Positions 14,794-22,105 of a stretch of DNA of 29,172 nt are shown here, one piece after another; positions within the stretch are counted from its first letter, which is position 1; every line of letters begins with the position of its first letter. Made by a program: the position numbers and the translations under genes. The notes beneath the pieces were generated by a model. The model saw only the letters and a program-made list of their open reading frames with translations, did not search any database and was not told the origin of the DNA. Location: assembly GCA_027483285.1 (NCBI GenBank), contig JAIXUZ010000414.1:1-29172 (forward strand), read 5' to 3'. This DNA is from Bacteroidota bacterium (GTDB taxonomy: Bacteria > Bacteroidota > Bacteroidia > CAMBQF01).

Positions 14794-16230
14794 TTACACT
14801 TGCATAGCTAAACTTTTCTCTAGGTCTTCGATATACGAACGGAAACGTTTGTCAGTATCAATAAGGTTGTTCACGGTACGGTAAGCGTGTAGCACCGTTG
14901 CGTGGTCTTTATTGCCACAGTTCATACCTATGGTTGCTAGTGATGATTTGGTCATGTTTTTAGCAAAGAACATAGATATCTGGCGGGCTTGAACAACCTC
15001 GCGGCGACGGGTTTTAGACTTCATCATCTCTACAGACATATTGAAGTAGTCGCACACAATTTTTTGTATCAGTTCGATAGAAACTTCGCGGGTGGTGTTT
15101 TTTACAAACTTATCAATTAACTGACGGGCAAAGTCAATGGTAACAGCACGTTTGATTAATGATGATTGAGCGATAAGTGAGATTAGGGTACCTGTCAGCT
15201 CGCGGATGTCAGTAGTAATGTTGTAAGCAAGGTATTCAACAACATCGCGTGGCAAGTCTATACCATCTGCATATTGCTTCTTATCCAGGATAGCAATACG
15301 GGTTTCCAAGTCGGGCAACTGAAGGTCGGCTGATAGGCCCCATTTAAAGCGAGACAACAGACGTTGCTCAATGCCTTTTATTTCTACCGGCGGCTTATCT
15401 GATGTTAAGATGATTTGTTTGCCGGTTTGGTGCAGGTGGTTAAAGATGTGGAAGAACACGTCTTGCGTTTTTTCTTTGCCTGCAAAAAACTGAATATCGT
15501 CTATTATTAGCACGTCTATCATTTGATAGAAGTGGATAAAGTCGTTTTTGGTATTGTTTTTTACCGCATCAATAAACTGGTGGGTAAACTTTTCGGACGA
15601 AACGTATAATACCGTTTTGCCGGGGAACAGATGCTTAACGCGCAAGCCAACTGCCTGGGCTAAGTGTGTTTTGCCTAAACCAACACCACCGTATATTAAT
15701 AGTGGGTTAAAAGAGGTGCCACCAGGCTTGTTAGCCACAGCAAAAGATGCCGAACGGGCAAAGCGATTACAATCGCCTTCTACAAAATTATCAAACGAGT
15801 GGTTAGGGTTTAACTGCGACTCAATGATTATCTTTTTAAGGCCCGGTAAAATAAACGGGTTCTTTATAGTGTTCTGGTTAAGGTCTACAGGAACAGTAAC
15901 CGGGTTGTTTTTAGGCGCACGACCGCTTTCGGCTGGTATTTTTACCGTGTACGGCATGTTTTTATTCACGTAGTTGTTCTCCATTACTATAGAGTACTCC
16001 AACCGTCCTTCAGGACCAAGCTCTTTAGCTATGGTCTTTTTCAAAAGAGTAATATAGTGTTCTTCTAACCACTCGTAAAAGAACTGGCTTGGCACCTGTA
16101 TAGTTAATACGTTGTCGGCTAGTTTTACCGGTTTGATAGGTTCAAACCATGTGCGAAAACTTTGAGCGTTTACATTGTCTTTTATTACCTTGAGACATTT
16201 GTCCCATACCTCAACAAAGGTTTTGTCCAT
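14794..16230 (-). CDS. dnaA: Chromosomal replication initiator DnaA
   Basis: 478 residues with all four DnaA domains. Domain I (about 1-85) contains FRTWFEPIKP. A short linker follows. The AAA+ core has Walker A GGVGLGKTH (181-189), Walker B VLIIDDIQFF (240-249) and EQRLLSRF with the arginine finger region (288-295). Domain IV ends with the DnaA signature GNKDHATVLHAY, which inserts into DnaA boxes. DnaA melts oriC and also regulates its own promoter. The gene is intact and core-like in composition, yet accessory DNA and direct repeats lie on both sides. dnaN, the usual partner, is absent, as is common in Bacteroidota. Confidence 0.97.
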   Translation of the reverse strand: MDKTFVEVWDKCLKVIKDNVNAQSFRTWFEPIKPVKLADNVLTIQVPSQFFYEWLEEHYITLLKKTIAKELGPEGRLEYSIVMENNYVNKNMPYTVKIPAESGRAPKNNPVTVPVDLNQNTIKNPFILPGLKKIIIESQLNPNHSFDNFVEGDCNRFARSASFAVANKPGGTSFNPLLIYGGVGLGKTHLAQAVGLRVKHLFPGKTVLYVSSEKFTHQFIDAVKNNTKNDFIHFYQMIDVLIIDDIQFFAGKEKTQDVFFHIFNHLHQTGKQIILTSDKPPVEIKGIEQRLLSRFKWGLSADLQLPDLETRIAILDKKQYADGIDLPRDVVEYLAYNITTDIRELTGTLISLIAQSSLIKRAVTIDFARQLIDKFVKNTTREVSIELIQKIVCDYFNMSVEMMKSKTRRREVVQARQISMFFAKNMTKSSLATIGMNCGNKDHATVLHAYRTVNNLIDTDKRFRSYIEDLEKSLAMQV

Positions 16231-16297
16231 AAAGTGTCGTTCTGTATAAAGTCTAACTTTATATTATAATTAGTATTATAAATCAAGTGTTTGGGAG

Positions 16298-16327
16298 TTG
16301 TGAACAGTTTTTTGGGATTGTTCACAA
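16298..16327. promoter_or_regulatory. Inverted repeat upstream of dnaA (possible DnaA autoregulatory site)
   Basis: TTGTGAACA (16298-16306) and TGTTCACAA (16319-16327) form a perfect 9-bp inverted repeat. Their centres are 21 bp apart, two helical turns, and the site lies about 70 bp upstream of the dnaA start codon. TTGTTCACA differs from the E. coli DnaA box TTATCCACA at two positions. It may be an operator for DnaA or another dimeric regulator. Confidence 0.4.
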
Positions 16328-16590
16328 ACGGATGGCGAAAGTTTCTAAAAAATACCTAAAAGAAAAATATTTTATCTATTGACTTTTAAAAAATTTTAGT
16401 GCATGACCATCTGCAACCTGATTATTCGTCGCCGGTTCTTTAAAATAGTCTATTCTTCCTAATCTCAAACCAGCGATTAAGATTTGAAATTGCAAGAACA
16501 TGGTGATACGGTTTGATACGATTATATTTGATTATGATACGAAATCTAACAAAGCTTGACTAATACTATAAAAAGCTCCTCAATTTCCGA

Positions 16591-16664
16591 ACCGCTAATT
16601 GCGTGACCCGCATAATTAGTGGTGTGAGAGCCTGCCCCGACAGTTACAACTGGCAGGGCAGGCT
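16591..16664. other. Two strong hairpins in the 713-bp gap between dnaA and the membrane protein
   Basis: ACCGCTAATT pairs with AATTAGTGGT (16591-16600 and 16614-16623, 9 of 10). AGCCTGCCC pairs perfectly with GGGCAGGCT (16629-16637 and 16656-16664), with an inner CAGT/ACTG stem. No T-tract follows the second hairpin. The rest of the 16231-16943 gap holds the dnaA upstream region, three TGATACG copies (16504, 16514, 16535), a mini IS element and a repeat copy. I see no protein-coding gene in it. Confidence 0.5.
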
Positions 16665-16722
16665 AATCGATTATAGGCTGCTTAATGTTAAAGCTCGCAT
16701 AAATTAGTACTGTTAGATTAGT

Positions 16723-16792
16723 TGTATGTTTTCAAACCAAAGAGTTCATTTTGAGCTAAAAAAAGTTAAACACTTTAGTTTGAAGATATGCA
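16723..16792. mobile_element. 70-bp left-right IS end fusion (MITE-like, copy e)
   Basis: It starts TGTATGTTTTCAAACCAAAG and ends ACTTTAGTTTGAAGATATGCA, with inverted ends similar at about 19 of 24 positions. The centre (TTGAGCTAAAAAAAGTTAAA) keeps no transposase sequence. It is an IS3-type element reduced to its two termini. Confidence 0.7.
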
Positions 16793-16814
16793 ACGGCAAC
16801 TACGCCCTAAGATT

Positions 16815-16912
16815 GTGTAAGCTGCATTACGCCAATTGGAATAAAAGAAATAACAACATGGAAAACAATTGAAATTGTCTATTTTTGATGAGTGCTCAAA
16901 AGGGGGAGCCTT
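16815..16912 (+). repeat. Direct repeat flanking dnaA, copy 2
   Basis: Imperfect copy of 14691-14788, starting 22 bp after the mini IS element. On the minus strand it keeps ATGCAGCTTACA from the winged-helix gene start, then hits a stop (MQLTQS, TAG). It is therefore a truncated copy of that gene's 5' region. Confidence 0.65.
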
Positions 16913-16943
16913 CAACAAATCCTTTCATACTAACTGCAAAGTA

Positions 16944-17309
16944 ATGAATAGAATTATTTTTAAAATTGTAGAGAATAGTCTTTCATTTATTGGCCATAAA
17001 ACGGGCCTGACATATAATGAAATAAACATAATCGTTTATTACTTCGGTATTCCATTTTCTTGGTTATGCTTATTAGACATAATTTTCAACTTTCATTACT
17101 TTAAAATAGCGGCTGTGATTTTCACTTTAGGGTTCATTGTTGGTTGTAAAAATTTCAAAACATACTCAGACTGGTTATTTGACAAATCAGTTGCATTTTT
17201 GAAGTATTTCAATAAGTTTGGTAGTAATTATGTTGCATCTTCTGTTTGGATTTGCGTATCGTTGCCAATATCTATTTATGCTATCTTAATATTCTTTATT
17301 TTTAAATAA
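16944..17309 (+). CDS. Small multi-pass membrane protein
   Basis: 121 residues from the ATG at 16944. The frame extends 25 codons upstream to a TTG, but that part is inside the dnaA-flanking repeat and is not conserved as protein. About three hydrophobic segments are visible (around IIVYYFGIPFSWLCLLDIIF, FKIAAVIFTLGFIVGC and SSVWICVSLPISIYAILIFF). No family is recognised. It stands alone between a repeat copy and an IS left end, and is AT-rich. Confidence 0.55.
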   Translation: MNRIIFKIVENSLSFIGHKTGLTYNEINIIVYYFGIPFSWLCLLDIIFNFHYFKIAAVIFTLGFIVGCKNFKTYSDWLFDKSVAFLKYFNKFGSNYVASSVWICVSLPISIYAILIFFIFK

Positions 17310-17336
17310 ATTATGGCAGAAAAAAGATTGTATGTC

Positions 17337-17475
17337 TGTTTAACGTCAAACAAAGTGAACTAAAATAGGATGATAGAGATTGGACATTTTCTTAAGTTTA
17401 ACAACAGTAAAACAACAAGAAAATACAATAAAACAAAGATGGTTTCAAGAAACTTGGCCCTAAAGTCTAAGTTAA
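17337..17475 (+). mobile_element. IS3-family left-end remnant with decayed OrfA start (copy f)
   Basis: It starts TGTTTAACGTCAAACAAAG and keeps GGATGATAGAGATTGG, ACATTTTCTTAAGTTTAACA and the run up to an OrfA start that has lost its ATG and frame. It matches copy c along nearly its whole length. It lies about 60 bp before the ADP-ribosylglycohydrolase gene. Confidence 0.75.
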
Positions 17476-17538
17476 ATATCTAAATTTATGCCTACTAAGC
17501 TCTGAAGAACGACACAAATAACATCTAAAATATTTTTA

Positions 17539-18621
17539 ATGCCTAAACTTGAAGAAACTAATTATATTGGTTGTATAGTCGGAGGGGCTATTGGTGATGC
17601 AATTGGTGCTCCAACGGAGTTTATAGATTTAAATAGCATCATTAGTAAATATGGCAGTATAGGCGTCAATGATTATGTAGAATTTCCAGATGGGAAAGGG
17701 GAAATAACAGATGACACACAAATGCTTTTGTTTACTGCTGAAGGTCTTTTAAGGTCTTTGCACAGAACAAATATCACCGGTGTATGGGGAGATTATTCTC
17801 AAATATGTTACCAATCGTATTTACGATGGTTGAGCACACAAAGCGATTGGTATGCCGATGATGCCACAAAAAACATACAATTAAATGGCTGGTTAATTAA
17901 AGAGCGATTTCTTTTTAGGAGAAGAGGGCCTGGAAATACTTGCTTAACTGCTTTAAGGAGCGGAAAACCTGGAACAATGGAACACCCAATAAACAATAGC
18001 AAGGGGTGCGGAGGAATTATGAGAATTGCTCCGGTGGGGTTGCTTTTTCATATTTCTCCTGCACAAGCTTTCCAAATTGGAGCGGAACTAGCTGCCATGA
18101 CACATGGTCACCCAAGCGGCTATCTTTCCGCCGGATATCTATCTGCTCTAATTGCATATATCAATAACGGAGATAGTTTAATGGCTTCTATTGTAAAAGC
18201 AGGAAATATTTTAAAGGAATATCCAGGATATGAAGAGACGCAAATAGCAATAGAAAGAGCAGTCAATTTGTATCATCTTGGGCAGCCAAGTTATCAATCA
18301 GTTGAAATGCTTGGTTTGGGGTGGATTGGAGAGGAAGCACTTTCAATTAGTTTATATTGTGCATTGTGTTTTCAAAATGATTTTGAAAAAGCTATCAATT
18401 TAGCTGCTAACCATAGCGGTGACTCTGATAGCACTGGGGCAATTACAGGAAATATAGTTGGACTTATTTTGGGTGAACATGGAATTCCTGAGAGATGGAT
18501 CGAAAATTTGTCAAATTATGAAGCTATAAAACAAATAGCCACCGATTTATATATTGAATTCAATGGAAACATACATGATAACTCTTATTCCGAATGGGAG
18601 CAAAAATATCCATCATGCTAA
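17539..18621 (+). CDS. ADP-ribosylglycohydrolase family protein (DraG/ARH fold)
   Basis: 360 residues. All hallmarks of the all-helical ARH fold are present: GGAIGDAIGAPTEF (15-28), TDDTQ (57-61), NSKGCGGIMR (152-161), THGHPSGYLSAG (188-199) and NHSGDSDSTGAITGN (291-305). The Asp and Thr residues in TDDT and GDSDST bind the two metal ions. These enzymes remove ADP-ribose from proteins or nucleic acids. Related proteins reverse DraT-type or toxin ADP-ribosylation. No ADP-ribosyltransferase is recognisable next to it, so it is not an obvious toxin-antitoxin pair. Its length is typical and it looks intact. IS remnant f lies just upstream. Confidence 0.92.
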   Translation: MPKLEETNYIGCIVGGAIGDAIGAPTEFIDLNSIISKYGSIGVNDYVEFPDGKGEITDDTQMLLFTAEGLLRSLHRTNITGVWGDYSQICYQSYLRWLSTQSDWYADDATKNIQLNGWLIKERFLFRRRGPGNTCLTALRSGKPGTMEHPINNSKGCGGIMRIAPVGLLFHISPAQAFQIGAELAAMTHGHPSGYLSAGYLSALIAYINNGDSLMASIVKAGNILKEYPGYEETQIAIERAVNLYHLGQPSYQSVEMLGLGWIGEEALSISLYCALCFQNDFEKAINLAANHSGDSDSTGAITGNIVGLILGEHGIPERWIENLSNYEAIKQIATDLYIEFNGNIHDNSYSEWEQKYPSC

Positions 18622-18663
18622 TCATTATAACATGGTGAGATTTTAAAAATCAAACTGCCTAAA

Positions 18664-18731
18664 CTCAATCAAAAACAGTGCAGTTAAAAAACAGACAAAA
18701 TTACTAATTTTAAAACTGCAATAAAATTGAG
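18664..18731. repeat. Imperfect hairpin after the ADP-ribosylglycohydrolase gene
   Basis: CTCAAT (18664) is inverted as ATTGAG (18726), TGCAGTT (18679) as AACTGCA (18714), and AAAATT-ACT-AATTTT forms the tip. No T-tract is positioned for termination. It could be an element boundary or a structured 3' region. Confidence 0.35.
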
Positions 18732-18766
18732 ATCCTTACACAAATAGGTTTTTGAGAGACTAAGAA

Positions 18767-18931
18767 ATGGAGATTACTATTACTCATCAAGAAGAAAAGA
18801 CGGTTTTTAACTTTCAAGTAAAGAACCCCGACCAACTGACCTCAAAAGAGGTTTCTAAAATCTGTAAAGAGATGAATGTTAAGATAATCTTTGTAAATGG
18901 GAGGATTTACAAAGATTATCCATTAAAGTAA
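18767..18931 (+). CDS. Small ORF, 54 residues
   Basis: ATG at 18767 opens a clean frame to TAA at 18931. It contains KTVFNFQVKNPDQLTS, KEVSKICKEMNV and KIIFVNGRIYKDYP. The composition is protein-like, with regular beta-helix-beta spacing, and no other gene uses this stretch. No family is recognised and no clear ribosome-binding site is seen. It ends 6 bp from the convergent S1/P1 nuclease gene. Confidence 0.4.
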   Translation: MEITITHQEEKTVFNFQVKNPDQLTSKEVSKICKEMNVKIIFVNGRIYKDYPLK

Positions 18932-18937
18932 TATTTT

Positions 18938-19705
18938 CTACTTACCTGAGGTCAAAAAAATCTCATTCATTAGAACACATAATCGAAGTCCTGATTTTAA
19001 GAGTTGCTTCTCAATCAAAGCCTTGTTTTTCATTATATATGCTTGGTCAATAGTATTATTCTGAATATCATAAACCTGCTCAAGGTAAGCCCGACCTTCA
19101 TTCATCCAACCCGGTATATCAGATTTCTCAGATTTGATTTTTGAATACTCAGATAACCATAGGTTACAAGTGTCTACTGTAATATTCTCTTTTTTAATTA
19201 TTTCACTGTCCCAAACCCTATGAAGGTTAGTTTCTTTACCTAAAAACTGAACATTTACAGTGTTTCCGCCCTTGTCAACCCCATAACCAACATGTAGGGG
19301 CTGATGTAAATCCCCAATCAGGTGTATAAGTATTTTGATGTCGATTACAACTTCATCTTTAGAGTAAAGCTTGCGGTGCTTAAGTCTTTCAATAACCTTG
19401 TTCAGTTTGTTAATGATGTTTTCTTCAGTATTTGTAGTATATACCCCACCTTTTTCAATGTTTATATAGTGGCACGGTTTTAAATAATCAAAGCTATGGT
19501 CACTCCTGACCTCGTCCATCCATACACTACAATCTTCTAAATTCAGGCTGCCTAAATAGACTGCAAGACTATCCTTTATGCTACTACTAAGGTTCTGATT
19601 CGTAATTCTGGCCATTATTCTATGTCCATCGCCACCCCAAGAGAAACACTTGGTTGGATTAATAAGCAGTAGGAGTAGTAAAGCACTAAAAACAACTTTT
19701 TTCAT
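18938..19705 (-). CDS. Exported S1/P1-type nuclease
   Basis: 255 residues. The signal peptide (1-22, ending KCFS) leaves Trp23 as the first mature residue (WGGDGH), as required in S1/P1 nucleases because the N-terminal amine and Trp bind zinc. Further zinc ligands are visible: His28, Asp64 (WMDEVR), HYIN at 79-82, HLIGDLHQPLH (128-138) and HRVWDSE (162-168). The enzyme cuts single-stranded DNA and RNA, here in the periplasm or outside the cell. It follows an exported HNH protein and a small gene on the same strand with short gaps, which suggests an exported nucleic-acid degradation unit. Confidence 0.92.
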   Translation of the reverse strand: MKKVVFSALLLLLLINPTKCFSWGGDGHRIMARITNQNLSSSIKDSLAVYLGSLNLEDCSVWMDEVRSDHSFDYLKPCHYINIEKGGVYTTNTEENIINKLNKVIERLKHRKLYSKDEVVIDIKILIHLIGDLHQPLHVGYGVDKGGNTVNVQFLGKETNLHRVWDSEIIKKENITVDTCNLWLSEYSKIKSEKSDIPGWMNEGRAYLEQVYDIQNNTIDQAYIMKNKALIEKQLLKSGLRLCVLMNEIFLTSGK

Positions 19706-19731
19706 AATCTTTTAGTAGTTAAGACAAAGAA

Positions 19732-19977
19732 TTACTTAGCTTCCTTGTGTTTATTGTATACCAACTGACAAACCTTGTCCATTGATTTAAAAATTGCGGC
19801 GTCAAAGTTTGGGGAGTGGGTGATTGCTGTTATTGCTACAACAGAGCAGTAAAGCACCTCGTTATCTTTCTTGCTTATACGTTCAACAAAGTTTATTTGA
19901 TTACTCCCCTTTGGAGACATTGATACGATGACTTCTTCAGTATTTGTATCAATTGCGAATAATAGACTCACATTCAT
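19732..19977 (-). CDS. Small unknown protein between two exported nucleases
   Basis: 81 residues from the ATG at 19977 (preceded by AACAGGA). The frame is open to a TTG inside the HNH gene, but that start is less likely. The sequence (NVSLLFAIDTNTEEVIVSMS to KVCQLVYNKHKEAK) has no signal peptide and no recognised family. It lies 23 bp after the HNH stop and 26 bp before the S1/P1 start codon, so all three are probably co-transcribed. An inhibitor or an accessory factor of the nucleases is a possibility but not shown. Confidence 0.5.
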   Translation of the reverse strand: MNVSLLFAIDTNTEEVIVSMSPKGSNQINFVERISKKDNEVLYCSVVAITAITHSPNFDAAIFKSMDKVCQLVYNKHKEAK

Positions 19978-20000
19978 TCCTGTTAAATTTGAATTATATA

Positions 20001-20435
20001 CTATTGGTGTGCATAGCAACGTCCGTTTGAATTAGTAGTCCTGTTTTTACATCTGCTACCCTTTTTTGTAGTTCCGGTGCATTGCGTAGAACTGGTTGAG
20101 GGGCTTTTATAAGTTGACCCTAATTTTGTAGTTGAACTACCCTGGCAACAATTAGTCCCCACTCTTCTATCGTGAACCTTACAATAACAGCTATTTGACT
20201 TACTGCGATTGCACTTTAAACAGAGCAATTGAATATTTGAAGCCTCACCGCTACCTCCGCAGGAATATGGTGTAATATGATCGTATTCTAAGCTTAAAGT
20301 ACTACCGCAGCATTGACATCTGCCACCATCTCTTGTGAAAACTATCTTTTTGGTTGTTTCAGAAATGTACCGACTCTGTGAAAAGCAACAAACACTGAAT
20401 AACAGTAAGGATAAGATTAATAGTAATTTTTTCAT
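20001..20435 (-). CDS. Exported HNH endonuclease with C-terminal Cys/His motif
   Basis: 144 residues. A signal peptide (MKKLLLILSLLLFSVCCFSQ) is followed by an HNH domain: CQCC (40-43), catalytic region YDHITPYSCGGSGEASN (51-67) and LCLKC (71-75). A Ser/Thr-rich linker leads to QCTGTTKKGSRCKNRT..GRCYAHQ, a second Cys/His unit of the C-x-GTTKKG-x-RC type that is frequent in Bacteroidota. HNH enzymes cut DNA with one metal ion. Export suggests digestion of extracellular DNA, an effector role or membrane-associated defence. It is the first gene of the HNH - small protein - S1/P1 unit. Confidence 0.85.
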   Translation of the reverse strand: MKKLLLILSLLLFSVCCFSQSRYISETTKKIVFTRDGGRCQCCGSTLSLEYDHITPYSCGGSGEASNIQLLCLKCNRSKSNSCYCKVHDRRVGTNCCQGSSTTKLGSTYKSPSTSSTQCTGTTKKGSRCKNRTTNSNGRCYAHQ

Positions 20436-20604
20436 GCTAATGGATGAAATGGCTAATTTGAAGTTTCAAGAATAAAGGCTTTTAAAATATAACGATTTTT
20501 TAACATTTTAACTAATAATAAGGGATAAGCCTCATGCTTAGTTTGATTTATTCAACTATGTTTGTTTGGATTTTATATGGTTGATGTCTTTTTCTTTTCT
20601 ATCT

Positions 20605-20631
20605 AGCCCAGCAAACTGCTGGGCTTTTTTT
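20605..20631 (+). terminator. Orphan rho-independent terminator (plus strand)
   Basis: AGCCCAGCA pairs perfectly with TGCTGGGCT around AAC and is followed by seven T residues. No plus-strand gene precedes it: the nearest upstream gene is the HNH gene on the minus strand. The rest of the 20436-20856 gap is AT-rich and holds only a mini IS element near its end. Confidence 0.8.
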
Positions 20632-20782
20632 ATATCACCTCTGATAGAGCTTAGATAAAGTACGTTGAAAATTTTTACTATTACTGGGGTTTATAATCCA
20701 TATCTGATTAAAAATATAGAATTATAGTTAATACCCCAAATCATTGTGGGCAACTGGTATGCTATTAAGCTCATCCCTCTAT

Positions 20783-20823
20783 TGTATGTATTCAAACCAA
20801 ATTGCAGTTTGGCTTCAATACTA
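20783..20823. mobile_element. 41-bp IS end fusion (copy g)
   Basis: TGTATGTATTCAAACCAAAT is followed at once by TGCAGTTTGGCTTCAATA, an inverted version of the same end, giving an almost complete palindrome. It is the shortest left-right remnant in the window and lies 34 bp from the membrane nuclease stop codon. Confidence 0.55.
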
Positions 20824-20856
20824 ATAGGAAGAGGTAGTTATTTGGAAATTACTATT

Positions 20857-21993
20857 TTAAAATGGCAAATCGTCTCTTGAATTATCAATAGCTCTATAAG
20901 AAATTGTGCTCATACTAGAGTTTTCTGAAATATAGCCTAAGTTTACTTCTTCAGATAATTTTTCTTGTAGTGTAATATTTAAATACTTGTTTCTATATCT
21001 ATTAAATGCAAGTTTGTGTGCTTCCTCTTTTGACCATTGTCTGATTGGAGTTGGGATATTTTGTTTTATAAATAATTTTATGTGTTCATCATTATTAGTA
21101 ATCTCATTTATAGCTTGGGCAATAAAAAAACAACATTCTTCGGGTTGCTTAATTATTTGTTCTTCGGCAAACCTAATTACTATCCAATTATTCTCAATAA
21201 AAAAATTGTCTCTATACACATCAATACCTTCATAATGAATAGGCTCTCCATTATGTCCAATATAAGGCTCATCAATTTCAATATCAATAATTAATCCATC
21301 CGGATCAAAATAAACATAATCAGGAAGGTATGTTCGGATTTCCTTCGACCGAGTTAATTCATCTTTGATTGTCAAATCCGTTTTAATTTTTTCTCCAAAA
21401 TATTTTTTCAAATATTGATAGAAATAATTTTCAGTAACCCCTTTTTTATAAATAACCTCAGAATAAATCGGTTTTTTTATTTTCTCAAAAAAATCTCTTA
21501 ACTGTTCTTTTTGGTATCTATAAATATTACTTTTTGACTGCAATACTAATGCTTCTTGATGATATTCATTCAATTTAACATTATATTTACTGAGTTCCTT
21601 TTGATATAATAGTTCATCTTCCTTTAGTTTATTTTCATACTCCTCCATCTTATTTCTATACTCATCTTCTAGTTCATCATTAGTTTTAACTTTCACTTTT
21701 TCTTCTTTAGAGAAAAGTGAGCCAATAAGAGCTATAGTGACTATGATATAAAATGCCCAAATCCAAATTAATTGAGCCTTAACTGCCACAAAAATCATTA
21801 ATCCATGAAAGGCAATCATCCAGAAAAAAGTGCTGATACCAAAGTCATTCTCTTTATTAAGGGTAGGTCTATTAGGTGGTCTTCTAGTATATCTTACAGG
21901 TTCTATAGGTTGACTTGGTAAAGGAGGTATAATATCCTTAAAGTTTTTTAAACAATAAGGCTGTATTAGTATTGGATAAACTATTGAATTCAT
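20857..21993 (-). CDS. Membrane-anchored PD-(D/E)XK-like (DUF559/Vsr-type) nuclease
   Basis: 378 residues. After a Pro-rich N-terminus there are two membrane segments (about 52-71 and 74-93), then a charged coiled coil (about 105-160), then a nuclease-like domain (about 175-300). Its motifs fit the DUF559/Vsr type of the restriction-endonuclease fold: YLPDYVYF (Asp225), LIIDIEIDEPY (Glu239, Asp241) and DVYRDNFFIENNWIVIRFAE, the usual D..RD..L...GW.V.RF block. The topology would hold the nuclease at the inner face of the cytoplasmic membrane. No partner gene is adjacent. IS remnants stand on both sides (copies g and h). A role in defence against incoming DNA is inference. Confidence 0.7.
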   Translation of the reverse strand: MNSIVYPILIQPYCLKNFKDIIPPLPSQPIEPVRYTRRPPNRPTLNKENDFGISTFFWMIAFHGLMIFVAVKAQLIWIWAFYIIVTIALIGSLFSKEEKVKVKTNDELEDEYRNKMEEYENKLKEDELLYQKELSKYNVKLNEYHQEALVLQSKSNIYRYQKEQLRDFFEKIKKPIYSEVIYKKGVTENYFYQYLKKYFGEKIKTDLTIKDELTRSKEIRTYLPDYVYFDPDGLIIDIEIDEPYIGHNGEPIHYEGIDVYRDNFFIENNWIVIRFAEEQIIKQPEECCFFIAQAINEITNNDEHIKLFIKQNIPTPIRQWSKEEAHKLAFNRYRNKYLNITLQEKLSEEVNLGYISENSSMSTISYRAIDNSRDDLPF

Positions 21994-22050
21994 TTATACT
22001 TTATTTCTTTCACTACTAAATTATAAAAATTATTAACACCGTCCTTACAT

Positions 22051-22105
22051 TGTTTAACATCAAACCAAAGTATACTGAATTATAATAATAACTCTAGGAC
22101 ATTAC
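22051..22105 (+). mobile_element. IS3-family left-end remnant (copy h)
   Basis: It starts TGTTTAACATCAAACCAAAG, followed by a diverged left interior with CTAGGACATTACTAG. It is the more decayed TTTAAC-type end, as in copies c and f. It lies upstream of the membrane nuclease gene; the rest of the 21994-22255 gap holds a short open remnant (see findings). Confidence 0.6.

Noticed and set aside
16504..16541. Three TGATACG copies as an iteron or origin
   Set aside because: Spacing is irregular (10 and 21 nt), and without DnaA-box clusters or GC-skew data an origin cannot be supported.
16591..16664. Retron msr/msd or group II intron RNA
   Set aside because: No reverse transcriptase gene is in the window and the hairpins lack the expected flanking inverted repeats.
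16869..16943. TTG start of the small membrane protein
   Set aside because: The stretch belongs to the dnaA-flanking repeat, where copy 1 is non-coding in this direction.
17539..18931. Toxin-antitoxin pair of the ADP-ribosylglycohydrolase with the 54-residue ORF
   Set aside because: The small ORF is too short for an ADP-ribosyltransferase and shows no transferase motif.
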